Below the pieces are notes generated by a model. The model was not told where the DNA came from and did no database searches. It saw nothing but the letters and a program-made list of their open reading frames with translations. Source: Guptibacillus hwajinpoensis (GTDB lineage Bacteria; Bacillota; Bacilli; Bacillales; Bacillaceae_O). From it: a stretch of 64,000 nt of DNA. Numbering within the stretch: the first letter of the stretch is position 1; each line of letters starts with the position of its first letter. Positions 44,816 through 53,140 of this stretch are shown piece by piece. The position numbers were made by a program, and so were the translations under genes. The stretch is taken from NCBI GenBank assembly GCA_016841765.1, contig JAENYN010000023.1, forward strand, positions 1 through 64,000. Direction: 5' to 3'.

Positions 44816-45268
44816 ATGAAACTGCGTGACCAAATGCCTGAACTTGAAGGCGCCACGGAATGGCTGAATGGCGAAGTGGCGAAATCGGATCTTATCGGTG
44901 AACGGCCGACACTCATCCACTTCTGGTCGATCAGCTGCGGAATGTGCAAAGAAGCGATGCCGCAGGTTAACCAATTCAGGGATGAATACAAAGATAAGCT
45001 CAATGTTGTCGCGGTCCATATGCCTCGTTCCGAGAAGGACCTCAATCTTGAGGACGTCAAAACGACAGCCGAAGAACACGGCATCACCCAGCCGATTTTC
45101 GTCGACAATAAGCACAAGCTCACAGACGCCTTTGAAAACCAATATGTGCCGGCATATTATGTATTTGATAAGGAAGGCAAACTGCGCCACTTCCAGGCTG
45201 GCGGAGGCGGTATGAAAATGCTGACTAAACGTGTGAACCGTGTTCTTGGCGAAGCGAACAAAGAATAA
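44816..45268 (+). CDS. Thioredoxin-like protein with CGMC active site
   Basis: Redoxin of the TlpA/AhpC-TSA superfamily, 150 residues and no signal peptide, so cytosolic. The active site is Cys41-Gly-Met-Cys44 in HFWSISCGMCKEAMP, and the cis-proline is in QYVPAYYVFDKEG. A Met in the dipeptide is uncommon and may tune its potential. The charged insert after strand 2 (MPRSEKDLNLEDVKTTAEEHG) is TlpA-like. It stands alone between two terminators. Confidence 0.87.
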   Translation: MKLRDQMPELEGATEWLNGEVAKSDLIGERPTLIHFWSISCGMCKEAMPQVNQFRDEYKDKLNVVAVHMPRSEKDLNLEDVKTTAEEHGITQPIFVDNKHKLTDAFENQYVPAYYVFDKEGKLRHFQAGGGGMKMLTKRVNRVLGEANKE

Positions 45269-45280
45269 CACCCATTTAAA

Positions 45281-45312
45281 AAGGAATCCGCTGAACAAAG
45301 CGGATTCCTTTC
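45281..45312. terminator. Bidirectional terminator after the thioredoxin-like gene
   Basis: AAGGAATCCGCT and AGCGGATTCCTT form a 12-bp perfect stem with a 6-nt loop, between two convergent genes. Confidence 0.85.
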
Positions 45313-45314
45313 CA

Positions 45315-46232
45315 TCAAACCGACGGCTGCCGGTTCACAATCACGATGCCCAGCGCCACAAGGACCAGCCCTAGTAAAACAAACGAATGAACGGCCTCGC
45401 CGAGCAGCAGCGCAGATAAAAAGACGCCAAAAACAGGCACAAGGAACAAATACATCGAAACCTTGCCAACCTTATTATATTTCATCACGTTGTTCCAGAG
45501 TACAAACCCTGCCGCAGATAAAAACGCCAGATAAACCAAAATCATGCCCGATGTCAAATTGAAGTCAAACGGGAATATCCCTGCTGATGTAATGCTTGCA
45601 GCCAGCAGTGCAACTGAACCGAACAGCATCTGGTACGCGGTCAAATACGGCACGGGCATATGCCTGCTTAGGCCCCGTGCATAAATGTTCCCAAACGCAG
45701 AAATCATCATAGCTCCCATCAGAAACAGTTCTCCGATCCCAAATTTGAGCTCCAGAGACCCTTTGGTAAGATTGACAAGGATCACTCCTGTAAAACCGAT
45801 GACAAGGCCGATTCCTTTACGGATACTGAGAGCATCATCTTTGTACAGGAAGTGCGCGAACAGAATTTGAAAAAAGGATGTGGATCCGGCAATAATCGAG
45901 CCCTGGATGCCCGTACTGTAGCTCAATCCGATATAAAATAAAATATATTGGAAAAAAGTCTGCAATGCTCCAAGCTTTATCAGCGGGATCACTGTACCCC
46001 GCTTGATTTTCATATCCCGTTTCAGCAGCATGAAAAAAATGAGAATGAAAAGGGATGCAATAAAAAAGCGGTAACCGGCAAATAAAAGCTGCTCGGCTGT
46101 TTCATCCGAATGAATATCCAGTGCTGAATAACTCAGCTTTATAAAAGGGAAAGCACTTCCCCATAAAAAAGTGGCAGCTACCGCAGCTGCTATCACGCCA
46201 TATCGATTAGTGAAGAATTTTTCGGCATTCAT
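45315..46232 (-). CDS. EamA/DMT family transporter
   Basis: Drug/metabolite-transporter-family permease with 10 predicted helices in two EamA repeats (about residues 10-140 and 155-300), 305 residues. AATFLWGSAFPFIKLSYSAL and the C-terminal AALLLGEAVHSFVLLGLVLVALGIVIVN are typical. The substrate is unknown; amino acids or metabolites are usual. The ATG at 46232 follows AAGGAAG; the longer frame upstream is not conserved. Confidence 0.88.
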   Translation of the reverse strand: MNAEKFFTNRYGVIAAAVAATFLWGSAFPFIKLSYSALDIHSDETAEQLLFAGYRFFIASLFILIFFMLLKRDMKIKRGTVIPLIKLGALQTFFQYILFYIGLSYSTGIQGSIIAGSTSFFQILFAHFLYKDDALSIRKGIGLVIGFTGVILVNLTKGSLELKFGIGELFLMGAMMISAFGNIYARGLSRHMPVPYLTAYQMLFGSVALLAASITSAGIFPFDFNLTSGMILVYLAFLSAAGFVLWNNVMKYNKVGKVSMYLFLVPVFGVFLSALLLGEAVHSFVLLGLVLVALGIVIVNRQPSV

Positions 46233-46488
46233 GACGTACTTCCTTCCCTGCAGTTTGTTGATTAAAGTTCTGCTGAAAACCTTTATCCATAATAAAGGCA
46301 ATCAAATCAAATTACAAAATTAATGCATCGGAAGTTATTACATGGTTTGGCCGTTCAAATTTTTGCTCACATAAACCGCATGGTAAAATAAGATGGATAA
46401 TAAAGTTATTGTATAGATGATTTTGACGGGAGTTTCTGAGCTTACTCAACAGATAAAAGAATAAAATAAACCTTTCAGTTTTGAATTT

Positions 46489-46522
46489 CGCTGCCATTTG
46501 CTATGGCAGCGTTCGTTGTTTT
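46489..46522 (+). terminator. Orphan terminator-like hairpin upstream of the P-type ATPase gene
   Basis: CGCTGCCAT and ATGGCAGCG form a 9-bp perfect stem with a 5-nt loop, followed by TTCGTTGTTTT. No plus-strand gene precedes it in the 337-bp gap, which otherwise holds nothing I can name. It could end a small RNA or attenuate the ATPase transcript. Confidence 0.55.
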
Positions 46523-46538
46523 ATCGGAATATTGATTG

Positions 46539-46553
46539 TGATTAATATTCTCA
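46539..46553. promoter_or_regulatory. Fur/PerR-like box overlapping the ATPase leader
   Basis: TGATTAATATTCTCA agrees with the 7-1-7 Fur box TGATAATNATTATCA at 11 of 14 positions and lies 4 bp from AGGAGG. This placement would allow repression. PerR and Fur boxes differ by one base per half, so which protein binds is open. Confidence 0.45.
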
Positions 46554-46569
46554 ATTAGGAGGAAAAGAA

Positions 46570-48504
46570 ATGAGCAGTGAAGCTAGATTAATGGACCCTT
46601 CGGCAGAATCACATAGAACCGCTGCAAACAGCGAAGAAAAGGCGTCATTTTTCAGCCGGTTTCAGGTCCATCTTGAACTGATAGCAGCCCTGTTAAGCGG
46701 TGTCCTTATTTTAGCCGGCTGGCTGATTTCGAATGAAACAGCTTCTGTCGCCCTATTCATTGCCGCCTTCATCATCGGCGGCTTCGCTAAAGCCAGAGAG
46801 GGCATCGAGGATACAATCGCAGACCGCGAATTAAATGTGGAGATGCTGATGATCTTTGCGGCAATCGGATCCGCTATTATCGGCTACTGGATGGAAGGCG
46901 CCATCTTGATTTTCATCTTTTCATTAAGCGGTGCTCTTGAAACATATACGATGGATAAAAGCAAACGGGAAATCTCGTCCCTGATGGACCTTCAGCCTGA
47001 AGAAGCTCTTCGTATTTCAGACGGAAAAGAAGAAATTGTCCGGGTCGCCGATCTTTCAATCGGAGACCAAATCCTGGTTAAGGCCGGTGAGCGTGTTCCT
47101 TCTGACGGAACAGTTATCCGCGGCCGCACCACGATTGATGAAGCTGCCATCACTGGCGAGTCCGTACCTGTCACAAAGGCTAAGGACGATGAAGTGTTCG
47201 GGGGCACTGTCAACATCAATGGCTCCATCACCGTGGAAATCACAAAACCATCCGATGAAACGTTATTCCAAAAAATCATCCAGATGGTCCAGTCTGCACA
47301 GAGTGAGAAATCACCTTCCCAGCTGTTTATTGAACGCTTTGAAGGGCGTTATGTAAAAGCCGTTCTTCTTGTTGTCGTCTTGATGATGTTTTTACCCCAT
47401 TTCCTGTTGGGCTGGAGCTGGACGGAAACCTTTTACCGGGCGATGATCCTGCTTGTCGTAGCATCACCATGTGCTCTTGTCGCTTCAATCATGCCGGCAA
47501 GCCTGTCTGCCATTTCCAATGGTGCCCGGCACGGCATCCTTTTTAAAGGCGGCCTCCATCTCGAAAAACTGGGTGCAATAACGGCTATTGCCTTCGACAA
47601 AACCGGAACACTCACACGGGGAAAGCCGGAAGTGACCGATATATATGTAAGAGATGGATTAGACGAAACCGACTTCATGAGACATACAGTTTCCATTGAA
47701 AAACACTCCAATCATCCTCTTGCCCAGGCGATTGTAAATTATGCCGGAAAATATGAAGGGCTCAAGGCAATCGAACCCGAAGACATTGAAGATGTGGCAG
47801 GCTGGGGGGTCAAAGCCCGATTTGGCGGCCAGGAATGGAAAATCGGCAAGCCGGCATTTATCGGCAAAACCGAAACGGAAGCTTTTCAGGACGGCATATA
47901 CACAAAGCTTGCTTCAGAAGGAAAAACCGTCGTGTTTGTCAGTGATGAAACTGGCATCGCCGGGCTCCTGGCATTAAAAGATGTCGTCCGGGAAGAAACA
48001 AAACAGGCCATACGCGACCTGAAAGACATCGGGATTTACACAATCATGCTGACAGGAGACAGCCACACAACCGCAAATGCCATCGCGAAAGAAAGCGGCG
48101 TACAGGAGTATGCGGCAGAATGCCTGCCTGAATCAAAAGTGGATAAACTGAAACTGCTCAATAAAAAATATGATGAGGTGGCCATGGTTGGCGACGGCAT
48201 TAACGATGCACCGGCACTCGCAACAGCCAGCGTCGGCATCGCAATGGGTGAAGGCACAGATGTCGCCCTAGAAACGGCGGATGTTGTCCTGATGAAAAAT
48301 GACCTGCCTAAAATTGCTGAAGCGATCCGGTTATCAAAGCGGATGAATAAAATCGTAAAACAAAATATCGTTTTCTCTATCGGGGTCATCATGCTCCTGA
48401 TCTCATCAAACTTTCTGCAAATCCTTGACCTCCCATATGGGGTCATCGGCCATGAAGGAAGCACAATTCTTGTCATCTTAAATGGCCTGCGGCTGTTAAA
48501 ATAG
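46570..48504 (+). CDS. pfeT: P1B-4 type metal-transporting ATPase (PfeT/ZosA-like)
   Basis: Membrane ATPase that exports a transition metal, 644 residues. The motifs are TGES actuator loop, transmembrane SPC (residues 299-301) in place of CPC, phosphorylated Asp343 in DKTGT, HP locus KHSNHPLAQ, and GDGINDAPA. The C-terminal helix has HEGSTILVILNGLRLL. SPC plus HEG(S/T) defines subclass P1B-4, whose bacillar member PfeT (formerly ZosA) exports Fe(II) under PerR and Fur control. There is no N-terminal metal-binding domain, as expected for this subclass. AGGAGG precedes the ATG. The iron role is inferred from class and operator. Confidence 0.85.
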   Translation: MSSEARLMDPSAESHRTAANSEEKASFFSRFQVHLELIAALLSGVLILAGWLISNETASVALFIAAFIIGGFAKAREGIEDTIADRELNVEMLMIFAAIGSAIIGYWMEGAILIFIFSLSGALETYTMDKSKREISSLMDLQPEEALRISDGKEEIVRVADLSIGDQILVKAGERVPSDGTVIRGRTTIDEAAITGESVPVTKAKDDEVFGGTVNINGSITVEITKPSDETLFQKIIQMVQSAQSEKSPSQLFIERFEGRYVKAVLLVVVLMMFLPHFLLGWSWTETFYRAMILLVVASPCALVASIMPASLSAISNGARHGILFKGGLHLEKLGAITAIAFDKTGTLTRGKPEVTDIYVRDGLDETDFMRHTVSIEKHSNHPLAQAIVNYAGKYEGLKAIEPEDIEDVAGWGVKARFGGQEWKIGKPAFIGKTETEAFQDGIYTKLASEGKTVVFVSDETGIAGLLALKDVVREETKQAIRDLKDIGIYTIMLTGDSHTTANAIAKESGVQEYAAECLPESKVDKLKLLNKKYDEVAMVGDGINDAPALATASVGIAMGEGTDVALETADVVLMKNDLPKIAEAIRLSKRMNKIVKQNIVFSIGVIMLLISSNFLQILDLPYGVIGHEGSTILVILNGLRLLK

Positions 48505-48799
48505 CCGGTTTGAAGATTGCCCGCTTTTCAAAGCGGCCCGGTTTAAAGCCCATATGTAAAATTAGGATTCAGGGGGGCTCCTTGACGCTATCGCACCTGC
48601 GGGGGCTTCCCTGTTCGCTTCCACAAGAGGACGTTGATATTAACCAGAGAGTGAATTTGAAATTGGTCGATACAAGGACATTTTCCTCCAGGCTTGTGTA
48701 ACCTATCTATCTCTATAGAAAGAAAGACTTTGGGGTGTATACAAGTGTTTGGGAAGTCATGCTGAAAGATTTTGATATTGACAAAAAGGAAGATAAAAT
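48505..48799. other. Gap after the P-type ATPase
   Basis: A 295-bp interval. CCGCTTT/AAAGCGG forms a 7-bp hairpin at 48519-48534 without a T run. A GC-rich island lies at 48571-48630. The end carries an AAGGAAG ribosome site for maa. I see no gene. Confidence 0.4.
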
Positions 48800-49360
48800 A
48801 TGAAAACAGAAAAAGAAAAGATGTTGGCGGGGGACATGTACAATCCTGCTGACCAGGTATTGGCGAAGGAACGCGAGGAAGCCAGACGCAAAGTCAGATT
48901 ATATAATCAAACTTTGGAAACTGAGGAGGAAAAGCGGGTAAAGTTGTTAAAGGAACTACTCGGTTCCACTGGAAAAAACGTATACATGGAGCCAAATATC
49001 CGATTTGATTATGGTTATAACACACACGTCGGAGAAAACTTCTTCGCAAACTTCGACTCTACGATCCTGGATGTTTGTGAAGTGCACATCGGCGACAATT
49101 GTATGCTTGGTCCCGGTGTACAAATCTATACTGCAACACATCCACTAAATCCCTCTGACCGGAATTCCGGGAAGGAATACGCAAAACCGGTCACTTTTGG
49201 AAATAATGTATGGATTGGCGGAGGGGCCATCGTCAATCCAGGTGTAAAGATAGGGAACAATGTTGTCATTGCGTCAGGGGCAGTGATTACGAAAGACGTG
49301 CCGGATAACGTTGTTGTTGGCGGCAATCCAGCCAAAGTGATTAAACAGATTGAAGTATAA
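48800..49360 (+). CDS. maa: Maltose O-acetyltransferase-like hexapeptide transferase
   Basis: Acetyl-CoA-dependent sugar O-acetyltransferase of the LacA/Maa family, 186 residues. The N-terminal segment [22 protein letters not shown] is the family Mac domain. It is followed by a left-handed beta helix of hexapeptide repeats ([20 protein letters not shown] with the catalytic His, [31 protein letters not shown]). It acts as a trimer in the cytosol. AGGAAG precedes the ATG. Confidence 0.9.
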   Translation: MKTEKEKMLAGDMYNPADQVLAKEREEARRKVRLYNQTLETEEEKRVKLLKELLGSTGKNVYMEPNIRFDYGYNTHVGENFFANFDSTILDVCEVHIGDNCMLGPGVQIYTATHPLNPSDRNSGKEYAKPVTFGNNVWIGGGAIVNPGVKIGNNVVIASGAVITKDVPDNVVVGGNPAKVIKQIEV

Positions 49361-49454
49361 AGTTCTCCTTACTCAGTTAACGATCACCGAACTTTAACAT
49401 TTGGTCTTAACTTTTTAACCGGGAGTTCATTTCCGCTGCACGGTTGCACATCTG

Positions 49455-49570
49455 CTCTCCCTTCCATCTGGTCGCACTCACAGTGTCTTCTTTGCACCAC
49501 AGGCACAAGGGCGACATCTGTTCCTGCTTCCCTTCGGTCGCACTCACAGTGTCTTCTTTGCCGCAGGGCG
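49455..49570. repeat. 66-bp-period repeat (family E), two units
   Basis: GGTCGCACTCACAGTGTCTT occurs at 49470 and again at 49536, with similar flanks (CTTCCnTCnG before, TCTTTGC after), giving a period of 66 bp. Read on the minus strand this is 22 codons, encoding QRRHCECD..E..TDVALVPVV-like repeats. A related stretch is at 55815-55900. No ribosome site supports coding. Confidence 0.7.
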
Positions 49571-49620
49571 GGCGCAGAGTTCCTTATAACTGGCTCAACC
49601 GCTCCCCTGTTTCCAAAGAA

Positions 49621-49800
49621 CAAAAGCGCAGGGCGCCTGCTTAGCGGCGTACGCATAAGCGGGGGTACCCCCAGGAAGGTGATCTTTCCTTCCGGAGGGG
49701 ATCACCGCTTATGACGATAGCCGCTGGCGCCTGTAGCTGGATGACTCCCTTCCCGCTTTTTATCCACAACGCAAAATTTTCTAATTTCCTTAACAGCAAA
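49621..49800. repeat. Dispersed intergenic repeat B, copy 2
   Basis: Nearly the same as 33655-33830 through the palindromic core and the tail with the DnaA box (TTATCCACA). Both copies run into TTTCCTTAACA and then the terminator of a minus-strand gene, so they occupy equivalent places. Confidence 0.85.
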
Positions 49801-49802
49801 AA

Positions 49803-49825
49803 AGACCGCCCAAAAGGACGGTCTC
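49803..49825 (-). terminator. Terminator of the 30-residue gene
   Basis: AGACCGCCC and GGACGGTCT pair around a short AT loop. The minus strand then has six T. Confidence 0.78.
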
Positions 49826-49831
49826 TGATTC

Positions 49832-49924
49832 TTAATGAAAGTTGTTCGGCTTGTTGGCGCTGCTGCTTGTTTTTTTGCCTTCGCCACTTTTGTTCTTTTT
49901 GTGATTTTTGTTATTTTTGCCCAT
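49832..49924 (-). CDS. Very small basic protein
   Basis: A 30-codon gene with ATG after AAGGAGGGTG at ideal spacing and a terminator right after the stop, which together support it as real. The product reads MGKNNKNHKKNKSGEG and then KKTSSSANKPNNFH: lysine- and asparagine-rich, hydrophilic, with no membrane segment. It is reminiscent of minor spore proteins, but I cannot assign it. Such a gene is missed by length filters. Confidence 0.7.
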   Translation of the reverse strand: MGKNNKNHKKNKSGEGKKTSSSANKPNNFH

Positions 49925-50028
49925 TGCATGTCACCCTCCTTCAATCGAGAGTTGACTCTATTTTGCCTTGGGCTCAGGAAAATATGCATGGCATTCCTTA
50001 GACTTCAACCCAGCCTGAAATTTTCTAT

Positions 50029-50871
50029 TTAATCAATAATTCCTTCTTTCCTGTTTGTCAGCACCGCATTCACTTCCCCGCCCAGAATGATGACCATTCC
50101 CGACAGGTAAAACCAGATCATGAGCACGATAATGCCGCCAAGACTCCCGTATGAGGCTGAGAAATTCCCGAAACTGCTTACATAATAAGAAAAAAGAAGT
50201 GACGATAACAGCCAGCCTGCAGTTGCCACTATGGCTCCGGGAATGACACTTTTCCAGGGCAGATGTTTGTTGGGGGCAAAAAAATACAGGCTTGCAAATA
50301 CGATGAATAGCACAAAAAAGCTAAGTGCCCAGCGTACGATTTCCCATGCTCTTAAAAAACTATCTGATAGTCCGAAATAAGCAAATACCATTAAACCAAT
50401 TTTTTCACCGAATACCGGAAGTGTAAGGGCAACGATGATGACGACGATCATGCCGAAAGTCAACAAAATGGCAAGTCCCCTGGAAATGAAGAAGTTCCGG
50501 CTTTCCCCGACGTGATACGAGCGGTTCAGCGCGCGGATTAATGCATTGATTGCATTCGATGCCGACCAGACGGTGCCAATTAAGCCGACAGAAAGCAACT
50601 TGCCATTTTGAGAGGATAGAACGCCTTCAATATTTTCCTGAATCAATTTGTGCGTTTCACCGGGGGCGAACTCACGTATGAAGTCCAGAATCAAATCTGC
50701 CGAAATCGGCAAATAACCGATGAGGGTCATTAAGAAAATCATAAATGGGAACAGGCTCAGCAAAAAGAAATAGGCCAGCTGAGCAGCGAGCCCCACCGCT
50801 TCATCCTTCAGGAATCGCTTGGCAATCGACTTCAAAATGGACAAAAAACCGGTATTATTGGCAGTTTCCAT
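50029..50871 (-). CDS. yfkH: YihY/BrkB family membrane protein
   Basis: Integral membrane protein of 280 residues with six predicted spans. The family motifs are DEAVGLAAQLAYFFLLSLFPFMIFL near residue 25, ASNAINALIRALNRSY near 105, and the C-terminal YGSLGGIIVLMIWFYLSGMVIILGGEVNA. Early annotation as ribonuclease BN is wrong for this family; the function is unknown. The position beside yfkJ matches B. subtilis yfkH. Confidence 0.88.
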   Translation of the reverse strand: METANNTGFLSILKSIAKRFLKDEAVGLAAQLAYFFLLSLFPFMIFLMTLIGYLPISADLILDFIREFAPGETHKLIQENIEGVLSSQNGKLLSVGLIGTVWSASNAINALIRALNRSYHVGESRNFFISRGLAILLTFGMIVVIIVALTLPVFGEKIGLMVFAYFGLSDSFLRAWEIVRWALSFFVLFIVFASLYFFAPNKHLPWKSVIPGAIVATAGWLLSSLLFSYYVSSFGNFSASYGSLGGIIVLMIWFYLSGMVIILGGEVNAVLTNRKEGIID

Positions 50872-50926
50872 ATATCATTCGCCCCGCTTTTCACTTCATC
50901 GTTATGAATCGGGCCTTACTTCAACC

Positions 50927-51403
50927 CTAATGCTGCCAGCCTTCCCGTTCGATTATGAAGTTGAGAAGCCGCTTCGAGCCTTCCTGGATCAACTCGTATA
51001 CTTCATCGAAATTCCCGGTGAAATAAGGATCTGGGACATCCGCAAAACGGCTTGCCGGAACAAAGTCCAGCAGCCTGCCGATATACCCCGATTCCCCCAT
51101 GCCTTTGAGCCTGTGCAGATTTCCCAGATTCTCAGCATCCATGGCAATGATGTAATCAAACGCATTAATATCAGCTTTTTCTATTTGTCTCGCTTTAATT
51201 CCCGTATACTCGATTTCATGTTCAGCAAGAATTTCCCTCGTCCCTTCATGAGGCGGCTCGCCGACATGCCAGTGTCCGGTACCCGCAGAATCAACTGAGA
51301 TCTTGCCCGTGAGCCCAGCCTCTGCGACTTGCTTTTTAAAAACAGCTTCAGCCATAGGCGAGCGGCAAATGTTGCCCAGACATACAAATAAAACGTTCAC
51401 CAT
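50927..51403 (-). CDS. yfkJ: Low-molecular-weight protein-tyrosine phosphatase
   Basis: Cytosolic phosphatase of 158 residues. The P-loop is C8-LGNIC-R14-SP (CX5R), with Cys8 as nucleophile. The general acid Asp125 is in DVPDPYF. DSAGTGHWHVGEPPHEGT is also characteristic. B. subtilis YfkJ is an active LMW-PTP linked to ethanol stress. The ATG at 51403 follows AGGGGTGA; the frame extends 8 codons upstream without support. Confidence 0.92.
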   Translation of the reverse strand: MVNVLFVCLGNICRSPMAEAVFKKQVAEAGLTGKISVDSAGTGHWHVGEPPHEGTREILAEHEIEYTGIKARQIEKADINAFDYIIAMDAENLGNLHRLKGMGESGYIGRLLDFVPASRFADVPDPYFTGNFDEVYELIQEGSKRLLNFIIEREGWQH

Positions 51404-51510
51404 TTTTATCACCCCTGCTTGTAACAATATGATACCTCTATCTTAATGCATTTACACCCTGTTGGAAAATAACAGTAAAGCAAATTTGCCGACTATAATT
51501 TCAGGGAAAG

Positions 51511-51590
51511 ACAAAGGCGTAGTTGCACTTATCTATATTCTTATAATTGGCAGCCGCGTCGAATTACTCCCTTGCTGACAATTTCTTATT
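51511..51590 (+). repeat. Dispersed intergenic repeat A, copy 3
   Basis: TAGTTGCACTTATCTATATT, then GGCAGCCGCGTCGAATTACT and CCCTTGCTGACAATTT. It is the best match to copy 1 (reverse complement of 9548-9618), and it lies just before the glnQ terminator. Confidence 0.72.
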
Positions 51591-51593
51591 TGG

Positions 51594-51625
51594 TAAAAAA
51601 AAGCTGGAGCAGATGCTCCAGCTTA
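51594..51625 (-). terminator. Terminator of the glnHPQ operon
   Basis: AAGCTGGAGC and GCTCCAGCTT form a 10-bp stem with a 4-nt loop. The minus strand then has eight T. Confidence 0.88.
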
Positions 51626-52348
51626 AAGGATTTTGCTTAAAAATTCCTTTGTCCGTTCATTTTGCGGATTGTCGAACAGTTCCTCAGGGACATTTTCTTC
51701 CATGATGATGCCTTCATCCATGAAGATGACCCGGTCACCGACTTCTTTTGCGAAGCCCATTTCATGGGTGACAACAACCATCGTCATCCCTTCTTTTGCC
51801 AGATCTTTCATGACTTGCAGCACATCTCCGACCAGTTCAGGGTCAAGGGCGGATGTCGGTTCGTCAAACAGCATAACTTCAGGATTCATGGCGAGAGCCC
51901 GGGCAATCGCAACCCGCTGCTTCTGCCCGCCTGAAAGACTGGCCGGATAAGCCTTTGCTTTATCGGCAAGACCGACTTTTTCAAGCAGCTCCATTCCGAC
52001 TTTTTCCGCTTCTTCCTTATTCATGCTAAGTACCTTTTTCGGTCCAAGCGTAATGTTGTCCATCACTGTCATATGCGGGAACAGATTGAAATGCTGGAAC
52101 ACCATACCCACTTTCGCCCGGACTTTATTGATATTAACTTGCGGATCTGTAAGATCTTGTCCGGTAACGATGACGTGGCCGCCGTTCACTTCCTCCAATA
52201 AGTTCAAACATCGCAGCAGGGTGCTTTTTCCGGAACCCGATGGACCGATGACACACACCACTTCCTGTTCCTTCACAACCATATCGATGCCTTTTAATAC
52301 TTCATTTTTACCGAATGATTTATGCAAATCTTTTACTGTAATAATCAT
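51623..52348 (-). CDS. glnQ: Polar amino acid ABC transporter ATPase (GlnQ-like)
   Basis: ATPase subunit of a polar-amino-acid importer, 241 residues. The motifs are Walker [10 protein letters not shown], signature [15 protein letters not shown], Walker [15 protein letters not shown], and the H-loop [12 protein letters not shown]. The start ATG shares one base with the stop of the permease gene (TGATG), so translation is coupled. Glutamine specificity comes from the binding protein upstream. Confidence 0.9.
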   Translation of the reverse strand: MIITVKDLHKSFGKNEVLKGIDMVVKEQEVVCVIGPSGSGKSTLLRCLNLLEEVNGGHVIVTGQDLTDPQVNINKVRAKVGMVFQHFNLFPHMTVMDNITLGPKKVLSMNKEEAEKVGMELLEKVGLADKAKAYPASLSGGQKQRVAIARALAMNPEVMLFDEPTSALDPELVGDVLQVMKDLAKEGMTMVVVTHEMGFAKEVGDRVIFMDEGIIMEENVPEELFDNPQNERTKEFLSKIL

Positions 52349-52992
52349 CAGACATCCAGTCTCCTTTCCACTCTGCTAAGAATGACCGAGGCGGGAATGG
52401 TGATCATCAAATAGACGACCCCCAGCATTGCCAGTGCTTCGAAGGTTGCAAATGTCGCATTGTAATATTGTCGTGCCATAAAGAGCATTTCGTGTACTGC
52501 GATTACGGAAAAGAGCGAAGTATCTTTCAGACTGATGACAAACTGATTTCCAAGTGGAGGAATCATGCGTTTGAATGCCTGCGGCCAGATGATGTAGCGC
52601 ATTGTCTGCTGTTTCGTCAGGCCGATGGACCGTCCTGCTTCACGCTGGCCCGGATCGATGGAGTAAACCGCGCCGCGGACAATTTCAGCGATATAGGCGC
52701 CGGCGTTAATGGAGATCGCGATAATTGCAGCTGTTATCTTATCAATATTGATGCCTGTCAAATCCGAAATACCGAAGTAAATGAACAGGATTTGCATGAG
52801 CATTGGCGTACCGCGTACGACCTCAACGTACACAGTCGAAATTCCGTATACAAATTTGTTTTTGGAAAGCCTACCGATACCTGCGAGTGCCCCAAGGATA
52901 AATCCGAAAAGCAAGCCGACAAGCGTAATCATCAATGTCAGCCAGAACCCTTCGAATATAAAAGGCAACACCTTTATATAATGGGAATCCAT
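52348..52992 (-). CDS. glnP: Polar amino acid ABC transporter permease (GlnP-like)
   Basis: HisM/GlnP-family permease of 214 residues with about five membrane spans. The EAA-type contact loop reads [34 protein letters not shown], and [20 protein letters not shown] is diagnostic. AAGGAGAG precedes the ATG. Only one permease gene is present, so it should work as a homodimer. Confidence 0.9.
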   Translation of the reverse strand: MDSHYIKVLPFIFEGFWLTLMITLVGLLFGFILGALAGIGRLSKNKFVYGISTVYVEVVRGTPMLMQILFIYFGISDLTGINIDKITAAIIAISINAGAYIAEIVRGAVYSIDPGQREAGRSIGLTKQQTMRYIIWPQAFKRMIPPLGNQFVISLKDTSLFSVIAVHEMLFMARQYYNATFATFEALAMLGVVYLMITIPASVILSRVERRLDV

Positions 52993-53076
52993 ATCTCGAA
53001 TCTCTCCTTCGTATATTTCAAATTTGCTATTACAATTTGGTATTGGTGCCTCTTATCGTCCCGGATAAAACGGCAA

Positions 53077-53116
53077 GGGAAAAGGCACAGCAAGCCAATC
53101 GGCCGCTGTGCCCCTC
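53077..53116 (-). terminator. Intercistronic hairpin between glnH and glnP
   Basis: GGCACAGC and GCTGTGCC form an 8-bp stem; the minus strand then reads TTTTCCC. It lies in the 148-bp gap after the binding-protein gene, the same arrangement as in the app operon. Confidence 0.65.
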
Positions 53117-53140
53117 GATCAGCCCTTGCTTGATGTAATG

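Noticed and set aside
49455..49570. Protein-coding repeat gene
   Set aside because: Frames are open on the minus strand, but starts lack ribosome sites and the frame runs into the repeat B region without conserved context.
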